From Clostridium aciditolerans (GTDB lineage Bacteria; Bacillota; Clostridia; Clostridiales; Clostridiaceae), in NCBI RefSeq assembly GCF_016316925.1, contig NZ_JAEEGB010000014.1, forward strand, positions 124,001 through 188,000: 64,000 bases of DNA, in the 5' to 3' direction. Below the pieces are notes generated by a model. That model was not told the origin of the DNA and ran no database searches. It saw nothing but the letters and a program-made list of their open reading frames with translations. Positions 52,634 through 62,436 of this stretch are shown here, piece after piece. Each line of letters begins with the position of its first letter. Position 1 is the stretch's first letter. Position numbers and translations under genes: made by a program.

Positions 52634-53560
52634 ATGAAATCGGCAAATAGTAATGTGTTAGTTAGCGTAGTAATACCAACTTTTAATAGAGCAAATAGAA
52701 TTATAAAAACTATAGAAAGTGTACTAAGCCAAACTTATAGTAATTTGGAAATAATCATAATTGATGATAATTCAAAAGATAATACTTATGAAGTTATTCA
52801 ATCTTATTTATCAGAAGATATAAGATATTATAAAAATGAGATTAATGTAGGAGGAGCTAAATCAAGAAATATAGGAGTTACACACTGTAGAGGCGATTTG
52901 ATTGCATTTTTAGATAGTGATGATGAATGGTTACCAGAAAAGATAGAATTACAAGTAAATAAATTTAATGACAATAACAATATTGATATGGTTTATACAG
53001 ATTATTATTTAGTTAATGAAAATAATAATAAAAAACTTATTTTTAAAGAAAATGAAGAATTGGATAATGAATTACTATCAATATTATGTAAAAATTTTAT
53101 TGGAACAACATCTACCATATGCATAAAGAAAGATGTTTTTAATGAAATAAAAGGATTTGATGAACAACTTCCAAGTTGCCAAGATTGGGATTTATATATG
53201 AGAGTATTAAGTAATGGATATAATATAGCGAAGGTAGATACACCTTGTTTGAATTATTATTATCACAATAACAGTATAACTGGAAATGTTAATAATGTTA
53301 TTAAAGGTCATGAGATAGTATTAGAAAAAATAAAAAAATTAATTAAGAGTAAAAATATTGATAATAGAAGCTATAAAATAATAATGTCATCTAATTATGA
53401 ACGATTAGCTCATATATATATGAAAAACAAAAAAATAAGGGAAGGAAGAAAATATTTCATAAAGGCCATAAATAGTAATTTTAAGAATGTAAAAGCTGTA
53501 AATCACTTGATATTAAGCTTAGCTAACGAAAGTATTTATTATAAATTGAAAAAGATCTAA
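52634..53560 (+). CDS. Glycosyltransferase family 2
   Basis: 308 residues. GT-A core VSVVIPTFNRANRIIKTIES, IIIDDNSKDNT, then FLDSDDEW (D-x-D metal site), with a C-terminal helical extension. Forms one repeat-unit linkage. SD GGGGGAG just upstream. No clear acceptor can be inferred. Confidence 0.9.
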   Translation: MKSANSNVLVSVVIPTFNRANRIIKTIESVLSQTYSNLEIIIIDDNSKDNTYEVIQSYLSEDIRYYKNEINVGGAKSRNIGVTHCRGDLIAFLDSDDEWLPEKIELQVNKFNDNNNIDMVYTDYYLVNENNNKKLIFKENEELDNELLSILCKNFIGTTSTICIKKDVFNEIKGFDEQLPSCQDWDLYMRVLSNGYNIAKVDTPCLNYYYHNNSITGNVNNVIKGHEIVLEKIKKLIKSKNIDNRSYKIIMSSNYERLAHIYMKNKKIREGRKYFIKAINSNFKNVKAVNHLILSLANESIYYKLKKI

Positions 53561-53587
53561 TAAAGGTAAAAAGTAGAGGTGAATCTA

Positions 53588-54499
53588 ATGAAAGGTATAG
53601 TATTAGCAGGAGGTTCAGGAACAAGACTCTATCCTGTGACAAAAGCGATGTCAAAGCAAATGGTGTCAATATATGATAAACCAATGATTTATTATCCAAT
53701 GTCAGTTTTAATGCTTGCAGGGATTAAAGATATATTAATTATTTCAACACCAAGAGATATAGTTAATTTTAAAGAACTTTTTAAAGATGGACAGGAGCTA
53801 GGCTTGAAGATTCAATATGCAGTTCAAGAAAAGCCTAATGGACTTGCAGAAGCCTTCATCATTGGAGAGGAATTTATAGGTGATGATAATGTAGCTATGA
53901 TTTTAGGTGACAATATATTCTATGGACAAAGTTTTTCAAATCATCTAAAAGAAGCAGCAACATTGGAAGATGGAGCATATGTATTTGGGTATTACGTACA
54001 AAATCCAAAAGCTTTTGGGGTGGTTGAATTTGATGATAATGGTAAAGTTATTTCTTTAGAAGAAAAACCTGAAAAACCAAAGTCAAAATATGCAGTTCCA
54101 GGGCTTTATTTTTATGATAATTCAGTAGTTAAAAAAGCTAAAGAATTAAAGCCATCTGAAAGAGGAGAACTTGAAATAACTGATTTAAATAAAGCTTATA
54201 TGGAAGAAGGAACCTTAAAGGTTCAACTATTAGGTAGAGGCATGGCTTGGCTTGATACAGGAACCCATGCATCTATGCTTCAAGCATCTAATTTCGTTGA
54301 AGCAGTTCAAAATACTCAAGGAACATATATAGCATGTCTTGAAGAAATTGCTTATAGACAAGGATGGATAAGCTCACAAGAAGTTATTGAACTTGCAAAG
54401 TCATTAATTAAAACTGGATATGGTAAATATTTAGTAAGTATAGTAGAAGAAATGGAAACAAAAAAGGCGAGAGGAGAAGTTGCAGTGACAGCGAAATAG
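53588..54499 (+). CDS. rmlA: Glucose-1-phosphate thymidylyltransferase
   Basis: 303 residues from ATG at 53588 (AGAGGTGA upstream; the GTG at 53579 is inside that site). Signature [39 protein letters not shown] and [13 protein letters not shown]. It makes dTDP-glucose, the entry to dTDP-L-rhamnose. RmlB, RmlC and RmlD are not in the window; they may be elsewhere, or dTDP-glucose may feed another sugar. Confidence 0.94.
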   Translation: MKGIVLAGGSGTRLYPVTKAMSKQMVSIYDKPMIYYPMSVLMLAGIKDILIISTPRDIVNFKELFKDGQELGLKIQYAVQEKPNGLAEAFIIGEEFIGDDNVAMILGDNIFYGQSFSNHLKEAATLEDGAYVFGYYVQNPKAFGVVEFDDNGKVISLEEKPEKPKSKYAVPGLYFYDNSVVKKAKELKPSERGELEITDLNKAYMEEGTLKVQLLGRGMAWLDTGTHASMLQASNFVEAVQNTQGTYIACLEEIAYRQGWISSQEVIELAKSLIKTGYGKYLVSIVEEMETKKARGEVAVTAK

Positions 54500-54510
54500 G
54501 TGAATAAAAA

Positions 54511-55695
54511 ATGAAGATTTGCTTTGTTATGACTAACATATTTAGTTTAGGTGGAGTACAAAGAGTTGTATCAGTCTTATCTAATGAATTAATTAAAGAA
54601 CATGAAATAGATATATTATGTATTTCAGAAAAACCAAAAGGCAATAATAATTTATATAATTTAAACCATAAAATAAATGTAGAATTTAACAACAGCTTAA
54701 ATAAAACAAATATATTAAGCAAAATTTTTAGAAAAATAATTAAAGATGTTAATAGAAAAACTGGCATACTAAATAAGGAAACTCATTATAAAAAACTAAT
54801 TAATCTATATTTTCCTAATAAAGTTAGAAAAAAGTTTGCGGAATACTTAAATAAAAAGCAATATGATGTAATTATAGGTGTTGAAGGATTATATAGTATC
54901 TTATTGGGATCTATCAAAGAAAGTTTAAATTCAAAAGTTTTAGGTTGGCAACACAATTCTTATAATGCATATTTAAAAAATCCAAATAGATACTATTGGA
55001 ATTTAGATACCTTATTTAATAAATATATATACAAATTAGATAAATATGTTGTTCTAACCAACCATGATAAAATTATCTATAAAAATAAAAAAGATATAGA
55101 TTGTGATGTAATATATAATCCACTTAGTTTTGAGTCTAATGAAAAATCTACTTGTAGTAAAAAAAATATTTTATTTGTTGGAAGATTAGAAGAACGGCAA
55201 AAAGGAATAGATTTACTTATACAAGCATTTAGCAAAGTTTGTTTAAAAAATAAAGATTGGATATTGAAAATAGTTGGAGATGGATCTGATAAAGAAAAAT
55301 TAGAACAATTAATTGAAGGTTTAAAGTTAACTGAAAGAGTTAAGATTAAACCACCTACAAATAATATAAAAGAATATTATTTAGATTCTTCAATATTTGT
55401 TTCCTCATCAAGATGGGAAGGGTTTGGACTTGTAATAACTGAAGCTATGGAATGTGGATTGCCAGTAGTGGCATTTGCTAATTCCGGTCCAAGAGAAATA
55501 ATAACTAGGAATTATGAAAATGGAATATTAGTACCCTGTGAAGATGTTGATTCATTAGCCAATGCAATGCTTGATTTAATAAATAATGAAGAAAAAAGAA
55601 ATAAAATATCTAAGTTAGCTATAGAAAGAGCAAAGGATTTTTCATTAAGTAAAATATCTGAGGCCTGGAATGATATTTTTAATGCACTAATTTAA
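54511..55695 (+). CDS. Glycosyltransferase family 4
   Basis: 394 residues, GT-B: MKICFVMTNIFSLGGVQRVV, KVLGWQHNSYNAY, VLTNHDKI, then ILFVGRLEERQKGIDLLIQA and SSRWEGFGLVITEAMECGLP with the catalytic-type E-x7-E. N-terminal GGVQRVV matches the GT4 EpsD/AmsD-like group. Follows rmlA by 11 bp. Confidence 0.91.
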   Translation: MKICFVMTNIFSLGGVQRVVSVLSNELIKEHEIDILCISEKPKGNNNLYNLNHKINVEFNNSLNKTNILSKIFRKIIKDVNRKTGILNKETHYKKLINLYFPNKVRKKFAEYLNKKQYDVIIGVEGLYSILLGSIKESLNSKVLGWQHNSYNAYLKNPNRYYWNLDTLFNKYIYKLDKYVVLTNHDKIIYKNKKDIDCDVIYNPLSFESNEKSTCSKKNILFVGRLEERQKGIDLLIQAFSKVCLKNKDWILKIVGDGSDKEKLEQLIEGLKLTERVKIKPPTNNIKEYYLDSSIFVSSSRWEGFGLVITEAMECGLPVVAFANSGPREIITRNYENGILVPCEDVDSLANAMLDLINNEEKRNKISKLAIERAKDFSLSKISEAWNDIFNALI

Positions 55696-55718
55696 AATGA
55701 TAGTATTGGAGATATAGA

Positions 55719-57026
55719 ATGAATGTAAAAACTTTTATTGAATTAGTTGTAATAACTACTATTATGTTTATTTTAAATAATTCAAATTATTTCAAAAATA
55801 AGAAGTATAAGAATGTAATAATATTGCTATTTTCAACATGTTTAGCCATATCAATTAAGATTAATTATAGTCAATACATAATTGGAACAGGTGAATGTAT
55901 ATACATACCATTAACCTTATTTTTAATTGGGATAATATCTATTTTTACTATTAATAATAATACAAAAAAAATAAGTTTAGATAACATTCTTATGATAATA
56001 TTCTTAATTACTATTTTTATATCTTATGCAAGTAAGCAAGTATATGATGTGGTTAGTTTTTGGAAAATTGTTCCGACTTATTTAAGTATTTTTTTTATTG
56101 GGTTTATATTTAAAAATATTCAAGAGTATGAATATCACAATGTAACTAATTTCTTTAGCTATATTGCAATTTTTAATGGGGTATTGGGAATAGCACAGTT
56201 TATAACAAATAAGAAATTGTTATTTGGACAATTTAATAGTAGTATTTACTATTCGCAAGGAAGTGAACTTGTAAAAAGAGTGGTTGGAATAGCTGGTACA
56301 AATAATGCTGGAGGAAATTTAGGGGCTATATTATTTGCAGTAGTATTTTTTAATTATTTGAAAAGAAAAAATACTGTTAATCTATCAGCACTTATACTTA
56401 CTTCTATTTTTTCAATATTAACATTAACTAGAATAGGATATATTGGGATAACTATTGTATTATTTGTCAATCTTATAATGTCTAAATGGAATTCAATGAG
56501 TAAGATAGTAAAGAAAATATTGATAATTGCTACGTGTGCAATAATAGTAGTAATTATAATAGCTGCTTTTGGTGATAAAATTCACTATCTACTTTTTGAG
56601 CAGAGAGGTAATACTCAAGATTCTAGAAAGATTCAATTTGATTTTATATTTAATAATATTATGAACTATGTTGGCTTTTGGAGTGGAATTGGAGCAGGGC
56701 AATATAAATTTTATGCATATAATTTTATTGGCTATAGCGATCTAGATATACATTCTGAATATTTAAATATTATGGTGGAGAATGGGATAGCAATGTTCAT
56801 ATTATTTATTGTGCTAAATATATATTTGCTAGTACGTGCATTAAAAAAATGTGATGATAAAATTGAACAAGCGTTTATAGTAGGAGTGTTTTTAGCAAAT
56901 TTAGTCTGTTCTAATTTTAATCCTAATCAATACTACATAGTAAATAATTTATTCTATTATTTACTAATATATTGTTTTGTTTATAAGAAGAAATCGAATA
57001 TGGAACTTTTAGGAGTTCGGAGGTGA
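55719..57026 (+). CDS. Wzy-type O-antigen/capsule polymerase
   Basis: 435 residues and about 10-12 hydrophobic segments over the whole length, with a longer external loop near 275-340 (FEQRGNTQDSRKIQFDF ... GIGAGQYKFYAYNFIGYSDL, DIHSEYLNIMVENG). The LDIHSEYLNIMVENG region is typical of O-antigen ligase/polymerase proteins. It joins flipped repeat units on the outer face. Identification rests on topology and that motif, since Wzy sequences are highly diverse. Confidence 0.85.
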   Translation: MNVKTFIELVVITTIMFILNNSNYFKNKKYKNVIILLFSTCLAISIKINYSQYIIGTGECIYIPLTLFLIGIISIFTINNNTKKISLDNILMIIFLITIFISYASKQVYDVVSFWKIVPTYLSIFFIGFIFKNIQEYEYHNVTNFFSYIAIFNGVLGIAQFITNKKLLFGQFNSSIYYSQGSELVKRVVGIAGTNNAGGNLGAILFAVVFFNYLKRKNTVNLSALILTSIFSILTLTRIGYIGITIVLFVNLIMSKWNSMSKIVKKILIIATCAIIVVIIIAAFGDKIHYLLFEQRGNTQDSRKIQFDFIFNNIMNYVGFWSGIGAGQYKFYAYNFIGYSDLDIHSEYLNIMVENGIAMFILFIVLNIYLLVRALKKCDDKIEQAFIVGVFLANLVCSNFNPNQYYIVNNLFYYLLIYCFVYKKKSNMELLGVRR

Positions 57027-57030
57027 TTTA

Positions 57031-58047
57031 GTGATTAAAGTAAGTATAATAATACCTATATACAATGCACAAACTTATTTAGAAAAGTGCTTAGATAGCG
57101 TAATGGGACAAACACTTCAAGAAATAGAAATTATATTAATTAACGATGGATCTTCTGATAATAGTTTAAATATATGTAAAGAATACGCTATAAAAGACAA
57201 AAGAATTAAAGTTATAGACAAAGAAAATAAAGGTGTATCTAAGGCAAGAAATACAGGCTTATTATATGCGAAAGGTGAATATGTAACTTTTATAGATTCA
57301 GATGACTGTATAGAACATAATATGATTGAAGAACTCTATAATTCGGTAACAGCAAATAATGCAGAATTTTGTATGTGCAACTATGTTAAAGAAAATAACG
57401 GTAAAATTCTATACATAGATTCTAGTATTCATAAAAAAGTTTTGGAAGGAAACGACATAAAAAACTACTTATTAATTCCACTAATTGAAAGAGAAGATAA
57501 CCAAAAGGAACATATTTTGGGAAATTTCAGAGGTCCTTTGGGCAAACTTTTTAAGAAAGATATAATAGAAAAATACAATATAAAATTTAAAGAAGATTTA
57601 ATTATAGGAGAAGATTTTATATTTAATTTAGAGTTTCTAATTCATACAAATAAAGCCGTTATAAATCAAGGATTTTATTATCATTATTTGATTAATACTA
57701 ATTCTGCAACTATGAGGTATAAAAAAGATTGTTGGAAATCAATCTATAGAACTATAATTTTATATTTAAAAGATTTTTTAAAAAATAATAACTTATGTTT
57801 AGAAGCTAAAGATAAAGTAGATAAGTTAATTATAAAATACTTTTTAATGTCTATAATTAATGAAGGAAGAAGGAACAATCCTAAAAGCAGAGCGGAAAAA
57901 ATAAATGCTATTAGAGAGATGTGTGAAGATAAGATTATTATGAATTCTATTAAAAGTGTTGATTTAAGTTTATATGGGAAAAGAAATAATCTTATTTTAT
58001 TTTTAGCAAAATATAAACTTCCATATTTAATTTACATAATAATATGA
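57031..58047 (+). CDS. Glycosyltransferase family 2 (TuaG/EpsJ-like)
   Basis: 338 residues from GTG at 57031, with its ribosome site GGAGGTGA inside the end of the polymerase gene. GT-A core VSIIIPIYNAQTYLEKCLDS, NDGSSDNSL, FIDSDDCIE, then the helical tail LIPLIEREDNQ...GPLGKLFKK typical of EpsJ-type enzymes. Cytoplasmic side; donor unknown. Confidence 0.9.
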   Translation: MIKVSIIIPIYNAQTYLEKCLDSVMGQTLQEIEIILINDGSSDNSLNICKEYAIKDKRIKVIDKENKGVSKARNTGLLYAKGEYVTFIDSDDCIEHNMIEELYNSVTANNAEFCMCNYVKENNGKILYIDSSIHKKVLEGNDIKNYLLIPLIEREDNQKEHILGNFRGPLGKLFKKDIIEKYNIKFKEDLIIGEDFIFNLEFLIHTNKAVINQGFYYHYLINTNSATMRYKKDCWKSIYRTIILYLKDFLKNNNLCLEAKDKVDKLIIKYFLMSIINEGRRNNPKSRAEKINAIREMCEDKIIMNSIKSVDLSLYGKRNNLILFLAKYKLPYLIYIII

Positions 58048-58157
58048 TATTTATATAGAACTAAACAAGGAAATATATGAAAAAAATTATGATATATATT
58101 TATAGTTACAAAAATTTATAAAAAATAAGTAAAATAATCTATTGTAGGGAGTGGAAC

Positions 58158-58784
58158 ATGGAATACAAGGATTTAATTTACACACTATATTGTGATTTCT
58201 ATAGACAAACAGGTCAAGAATTTACAACAATAAAAGTACTTAAATATATATTTTCAATTTCTGTGGAACCAGGATTTAAGTATATATTTTTAATGAGAAT
58301 ATGCAAATATTTTTACATGAAGAAAAAAAATGTTATAGAAAAAATACTATTTAAAATTTTAAAATTTAGATTTAGAAAATTACAATATAAATATGGCATA
58401 GATATACCTTATACTACTGAAATAAAAGAAGGTTTTCTTATTAGTCATTTTGCAGGAATAGTTGTAAATAGTCATGTAAAAATCGGCAGAAACTGTTCAA
58501 TTTTGCAAGGGGTAACCATAGGAAATAATTTATATAAAGGTAGAGAAGAGTTAGCCACAATAGGCGATAATGTTTTTATTGGTGCTGGAGCTAAAATTAT
58601 TGGTCCAGTAAGCATAGGTGATAATGTAACGATAGGAGCAAATACAGTAGTAACTAAGGATATACCAGATAATAGTATTGTTGCTGGAAACCCAGCACAA
58701 ATAGTATCTAGAAAAAAATCAGTTGATATAAATAGAAACTATAAGACGACAGATGAGTTTTTTGCTTCATTAGAAATCAATTGA
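58158..58784 (+). CDS. Serine acetyltransferase-like hexapeptide O-acetyltransferase
   Basis: 208 residues. Helical N-terminus, then beta-helix repeats ILQGVTIGNN, IGDNVFIGAGAKIIGPVSIG and DNVTIGANTVVTKDIPDNSI, ending VAGNPAQIVSRK. Within sugar operons these enzymes acetylate polymer sugars; a housekeeping serine acetyltransferase role is less likely here. The preceding 110-bp gap has a 14-codon ORF of no clear value. Confidence 0.86.
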   Translation: MEYKDLIYTLYCDFYRQTGQEFTTIKVLKYIFSISVEPGFKYIFLMRICKYFYMKKKNVIEKILFKILKFRFRKLQYKYGIDIPYTTEIKEGFLISHFAGIVVNSHVKIGRNCSILQGVTIGNNLYKGREELATIGDNVFIGAGAKIIGPVSIGDNVTIGANTVVTKDIPDNSIVAGNPAQIVSRKKSVDINRNYKTTDEFFASLEIN

Positions 58785-58813
58785 TATTTATATAAGAAAG
58801 AGTAGGAGAATAT

Positions 58814-59878
58814 ATGAAAAAAGTTTTAGTTATTGCATACTTTGCTAAAAATTTCGGAGATGATCTTTTTTTAAAAATACTATTTGAAAGATATAATGAT
58901 GTTGAATGGACAATGGATGTAAATGATGAAAATTACAGAAAAATTTTTGCTAAATACAAAAATGTAAAGATAATAAATACATTTTGTCATAAGGTATTTA
59001 GAAAACTTGAATTAGAAAAGTTATTATATAAGAAGTACGATGCAGTTGTTTTTATTGGTGGTTCTATATTTATGGAAACAGAAAATTGGAAGCGTACATA
59101 TACTTATAGGCAAAAAATTTTTAGATCTTTTAATGAAAAATCTATTTTTTTTATAGGGTGTAATTTTGGACCATTTAAGTCTGAAGAATTTTTTGAAAAG
59201 TATAAAAGTTTATTTGGGAATTGTAAGGACATTTGTTTTAGAGATAAGTATTCATATGACTTATTTAGCTATTTAGATAATGCTAGAGTTGCTCCTGACA
59301 TAGTATTTCAGTTGAAAACTAAAAAAATAGAAAAATTAGAAAACTCCTTAGGTATATCTTTAATAGACTTAAAAAATAGAAAAGAACTAATAGAATATCA
59401 AAAAATATATATTAATAAAATAGTCGATATAATAAAAGAAGCGATAAATAGAGAAATTAAAATTACTTTATTTTCATTTTGTGAAAGGGAAGGTGATATG
59501 AAAATTATAGAGGAAATAACTAATAATTTAGATGATAAATACAGTAATTATATAAATATAGAAAATTATAATGGTGATATAGAAAGATTTTTAGATAAAT
59601 TTAAGGCTATGGAAAATATAATTGGAACAAGATTTCATGCTTGCATTTTATCACAAGTGTTTGGACAAGGGTTATATCCAATAATATATAGCAGTAAAAC
59701 CTATAATGTACTTAAAGAGATAGATCTGATAGATGAATATACATATATACAAGACTTAGAAAATTTAAATGAAAAACATATATTAGATACAATTTCTAAA
59801 AATAAGATAAAGGATAGTAAAATTTTTCTTGAAGCAGAAGAACAATTCGAGGTGTTGGACAAGTATGTTAAATATTAG
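58814..59878 (+). CDS. Polysaccharide pyruvyl transferase family protein
   Basis: 354 residues. N-terminal MKKVLVIAYFAKNFGDDLFL, middle GGSIFMETENW and FIGCNFGPF, FRDKYSYDLF, and C-terminal IGTRFHACILSQVFGQGLYP, the pattern of the CsaB/PS_pyruv_trans family. It would add a ketal pyruvate to a sugar and so a negative charge. CsaB-type pyruvylation is needed for S-layer anchoring in SLH systems; here the charged polymer would suit CWB2 binding (inference). Confidence 0.87.
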   Translation: MKKVLVIAYFAKNFGDDLFLKILFERYNDVEWTMDVNDENYRKIFAKYKNVKIINTFCHKVFRKLELEKLLYKKYDAVVFIGGSIFMETENWKRTYTYRQKIFRSFNEKSIFFIGCNFGPFKSEEFFEKYKSLFGNCKDICFRDKYSYDLFSYLDNARVAPDIVFQLKTKKIEKLENSLGISLIDLKNRKELIEYQKIYINKIVDIIKEAINREIKITLFSFCEREGDMKIIEEITNNLDDKYSNYINIENYNGDIERFLDKFKAMENIIGTRFHACILSQVFGQGLYPIIYSSKTYNVLKEIDLIDEYTYIQDLENLNEKHILDTISKNKIKDSKIFLEAEEQFEVLDKYVKY

Positions 59879-61361
59879 AAGTAAAGAGATGAGCTCAAAT
59901 AAACTAGCGTTTATACAATTAGCAACTATGATTTTCTTAACATTAATAACTCAGGCAGTAACTTTAATAAAAGCTTCTGTAACAGCTGCAAACTTCGGAG
60001 CAACGGTTCAAATGGATGCCTTTAATTTTTCTAACAGTATAGGTACTTTTATATTTAGTTTTATTGGAACAGGAATTACTACAGTTCTTATTCCTGCTAT
60101 GATAAATAAAAAAGATAATAAATCTATTAATAATTTTATAACAATCTTATATAGTGCATCATTAATATGTATATTTTTAATTTTTTTAGGGAAAAAATAT
60201 ATAGTTTCGGCATTTTCTTCAGGATCAAGTGAGTTTGTAGAAGTTGCATGTAATATTATGTTAATAACCTTGGTAACTCAATTTTTTAATACAATTTTAG
60301 GGGTAACTAATGCCGTTTTCCAATGTAATGGAAAATTTAACATACCTAAAGTTATTACTCTTCTGACTAATATATTATTAACTCTATTAGTGGTTACCCA
60401 TGCAAATTTATCTATATATGAATTTGCTTTTTATATACTTATTACTATGTTTTTAAATGCTGGAATACAATATTATCTTACACATAAAGAAGGATTTAAA
60501 TACAAACCTATAATTAATTTTAATGATGAAGAATTAAGGAATATGTTAAGAGTATTTATTCCAACAATGTTTAGCTCTGGCTTATATCAAGTATCTTTGC
60601 TGACTAACTCACTTATATCATCAAATCTAGGACAAGGGAAAATATCAATCCTTACATATTCAAATACAATAATATCAATGATTAATATGTTATTGATAGG
60701 AAATATAATGACATATATATATCCTAAGATTACCAAAAATATTAATAAAGAAAATGGACAAAAAGTATTATTTGATTACTGTACATTTTTTAATGCGCTT
60801 ATGTGTTTAATAGTGGTAGGATTTATTATTATAGGTAAAGACGGAATAGTATTACTATATCAAAGAGGAAAATTTGATAAATCTACTACAAATATGGTAT
60901 ATACTTGTTCACTAATATATATGATAGGCCTTCCAATAAACGTTATTAGAGATGCGATGTACAGGTACTTTTATGCAAAAGGCAATACTAAAACAACTTT
61001 TGTAAATAGTTTATATGCCAGTATTTTTAATATTATAATTAGTATTGTTTTATCTTTTTTTATAGGATTGTACGGAGTAATATTAGGAACAGTTATTACT
61101 TCAATATATTCATTAACTAGCATATTAATTAGGTTTAAAAAGCAATATCAAATAAAGTGTAATAAAAAATATATATTAGTAGAGAACTTGAAGATTGTTT
61201 TGGTAAGTGCTGCAGTTTTAATAATAGGCATAATAATAAAAGATGCCTTTAAAATTAGTAATATTATATTATCGATACTAGTTTATGGTATTATAGCTGT
61301 TGTATTATATATAATAGGATTATTCGCAGTTAAGAGTGAAGTATATAAAATTAAACTCTAG
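59865..61361 (+). CDS. Wzx/MurJ-type lipid-linked oligosaccharide flippase
   Basis: 498 residues from ATG at 59865 (GAGGTG about 10 bases upstream, overlapping the previous gene by 14 bp); an alternative ATG is at 59889 and the frame is open from 59829. Twelve to fourteen TM segments along the length, with the MviN/MurJ-like N-terminus ITQAVTLIKASVTAANFGAT and LLYQRGKFDKSTT in the middle. It moves the lipid-linked repeat to the outer face for the polymerase. C. difficile polysaccharide II clusters also use an MviN-like flippase. Confidence 0.9.
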   Translation: MLNIRSKEMSSNKLAFIQLATMIFLTLITQAVTLIKASVTAANFGATVQMDAFNFSNSIGTFIFSFIGTGITTVLIPAMINKKDNKSINNFITILYSASLICIFLIFLGKKYIVSAFSSGSSEFVEVACNIMLITLVTQFFNTILGVTNAVFQCNGKFNIPKVITLLTNILLTLLVVTHANLSIYEFAFYILITMFLNAGIQYYLTHKEGFKYKPIINFNDEELRNMLRVFIPTMFSSGLYQVSLLTNSLISSNLGQGKISILTYSNTIISMINMLLIGNIMTYIYPKITKNINKENGQKVLFDYCTFFNALMCLIVVGFIIIGKDGIVLLYQRGKFDKSTTNMVYTCSLIYMIGLPINVIRDAMYRYFYAKGNTKTTFVNSLYASIFNIIISIVLSFFIGLYGVILGTVITSIYSLTSILIRFKKQYQIKCNKKYILVENLKIVLVSAAVLIIGIIIKDAFKISNIILSILVYGIIAVVLYIIGLFAVKSEVYKIKL

Positions 61362-61440
61362 ATACTTTCAAATAAGCTACACTCCTAAAAGGATAAGACT
61401 ATAAAAATATTGAATAGTGATATAAAGGGAGAAAAATTTT

Positions 61441-62436
61441 ATGAGTATTTTAGTTTGTGGAGGAGCAGGCTACATAGGAAGTCACATGGTAGCTGAACTC
61501 TTAGAAAAAGGTGAAGATGTTGTAATAATAGATAATTTTCAAAAAGGTCACAGATATGCCATTCTTGGTGGTAAAGTTTATGAAGGAGATTTAAGAAATA
61601 AAAAAATATTAGATAAGGTTTTTACTGAAAATAACATAGAAGCAGTTATTGATTTTGCTGCAGATTCTTTAGTAGGTGAAAGTGTAATTGAACCATTAAA
61701 ATATTTTAATAATAATGTTGGTGGTACTATAAATTTATTAGAAGCAATGAGAGATTATAATGTTAAAAATATAGTCTTTTCATCCACAGCGGCTACCTAT
61801 GGAGAACCGGATAGAGTACCTATAGAAGAGGAGGATAAAACTTTTCCAACTAATCCTTATGGTGAATCAAAACTAACAGTAGAGAAAATATTAAAATGGT
61901 GTGATAAAGCATATGGAATTAAATATACTGCTTTAAGATATTTCAATGCTGCTGGAGCGCACGTAAGCGGTAAAATTGGAGAAGATCATAAGCCAGAGTC
62001 TCACCTAATTCCAATTATACTTCAAGTTGCTTTAGGACAAAGAGATAAAATAATGATTTATGGTGATGATTATAGTACAGAAGATGGAACTTGCATAAGA
62101 GATTATATACATGTAACTGATTTAGCCAATGCTCATTTACTTGCAGTAAATAGATTAAAAAATGGTGGACAAAGTATTATTTGTAATCTAGGTAATGGAA
62201 CTGGATTCTCAGTAAAACAGATTATAGAAGTATGTAGAAAAGTTACAGGATGTAATATTGAGGCTGAAGTTGCACCGAGAAGAGAAGGTGATCCAGCTAT
62301 TCTTATTGCTTCAAGTGATAAAGCTAAGAAACAATTAGGTTGGAATCCTAAGTATAATTCAATTGAGACTATTGTAGAAACAGCGTGGAATTGGCATAAG
62401 AATCATCCTTATGGATATGAAGAAAAATCGCTTTAA
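61441..62436 (+). CDS. galE: UDP-glucose 4-epimerase
   Basis: 331 residues. NAD motif CGGAGYIGSHM, catalytic YGESK (Tyr-x3-Lys), DNF, FFSSTAATYG-type SDR core, and sugar-binding NLGNGTGFSVKQ. It interconverts UDP-glucose and UDP-galactose, giving donor sugars for the operon; the same UDP-glucose also feeds Ugd. The lyase gene begins 20 bases before its stop in another frame. Confidence 0.94.
   Translation: MSILVCGGAGYIGSHMVAELLEKGEDVVIIDNFQKGHRYAILGGKVYEGDLRNKKILDKVFTENNIEAVIDFAADSLVGESVIEPLKYFNNNVGGTINLLEAMRDYNVKNIVFSSTAATYGEPDRVPIEEEDKTFPTNPYGESKLTVEKILKWCDKAYGIKYTALRYFNAAGAHVSGKIGEDHKPESHLIPIILQVALGQRDKIMIYGDDYSTEDGTCIRDYIHVTDLANAHLLAVNRLKNGGQSIICNLGNGTGFSVKQIIEVCRKVTGCNIEAEVAPRREGDPAILIASSDKAKKQLGWNPKYNSIETIVETAWNWHKNHPYGYEEKSL

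Noticed and set aside
58077-58121. A 14-codon ORF (MKKIMIYIYSYKNL) in the 110-bp gap of the polysaccharide operon
   Set aside because: Too short and without family signal; may be a relic of a gene start but cannot be supported.
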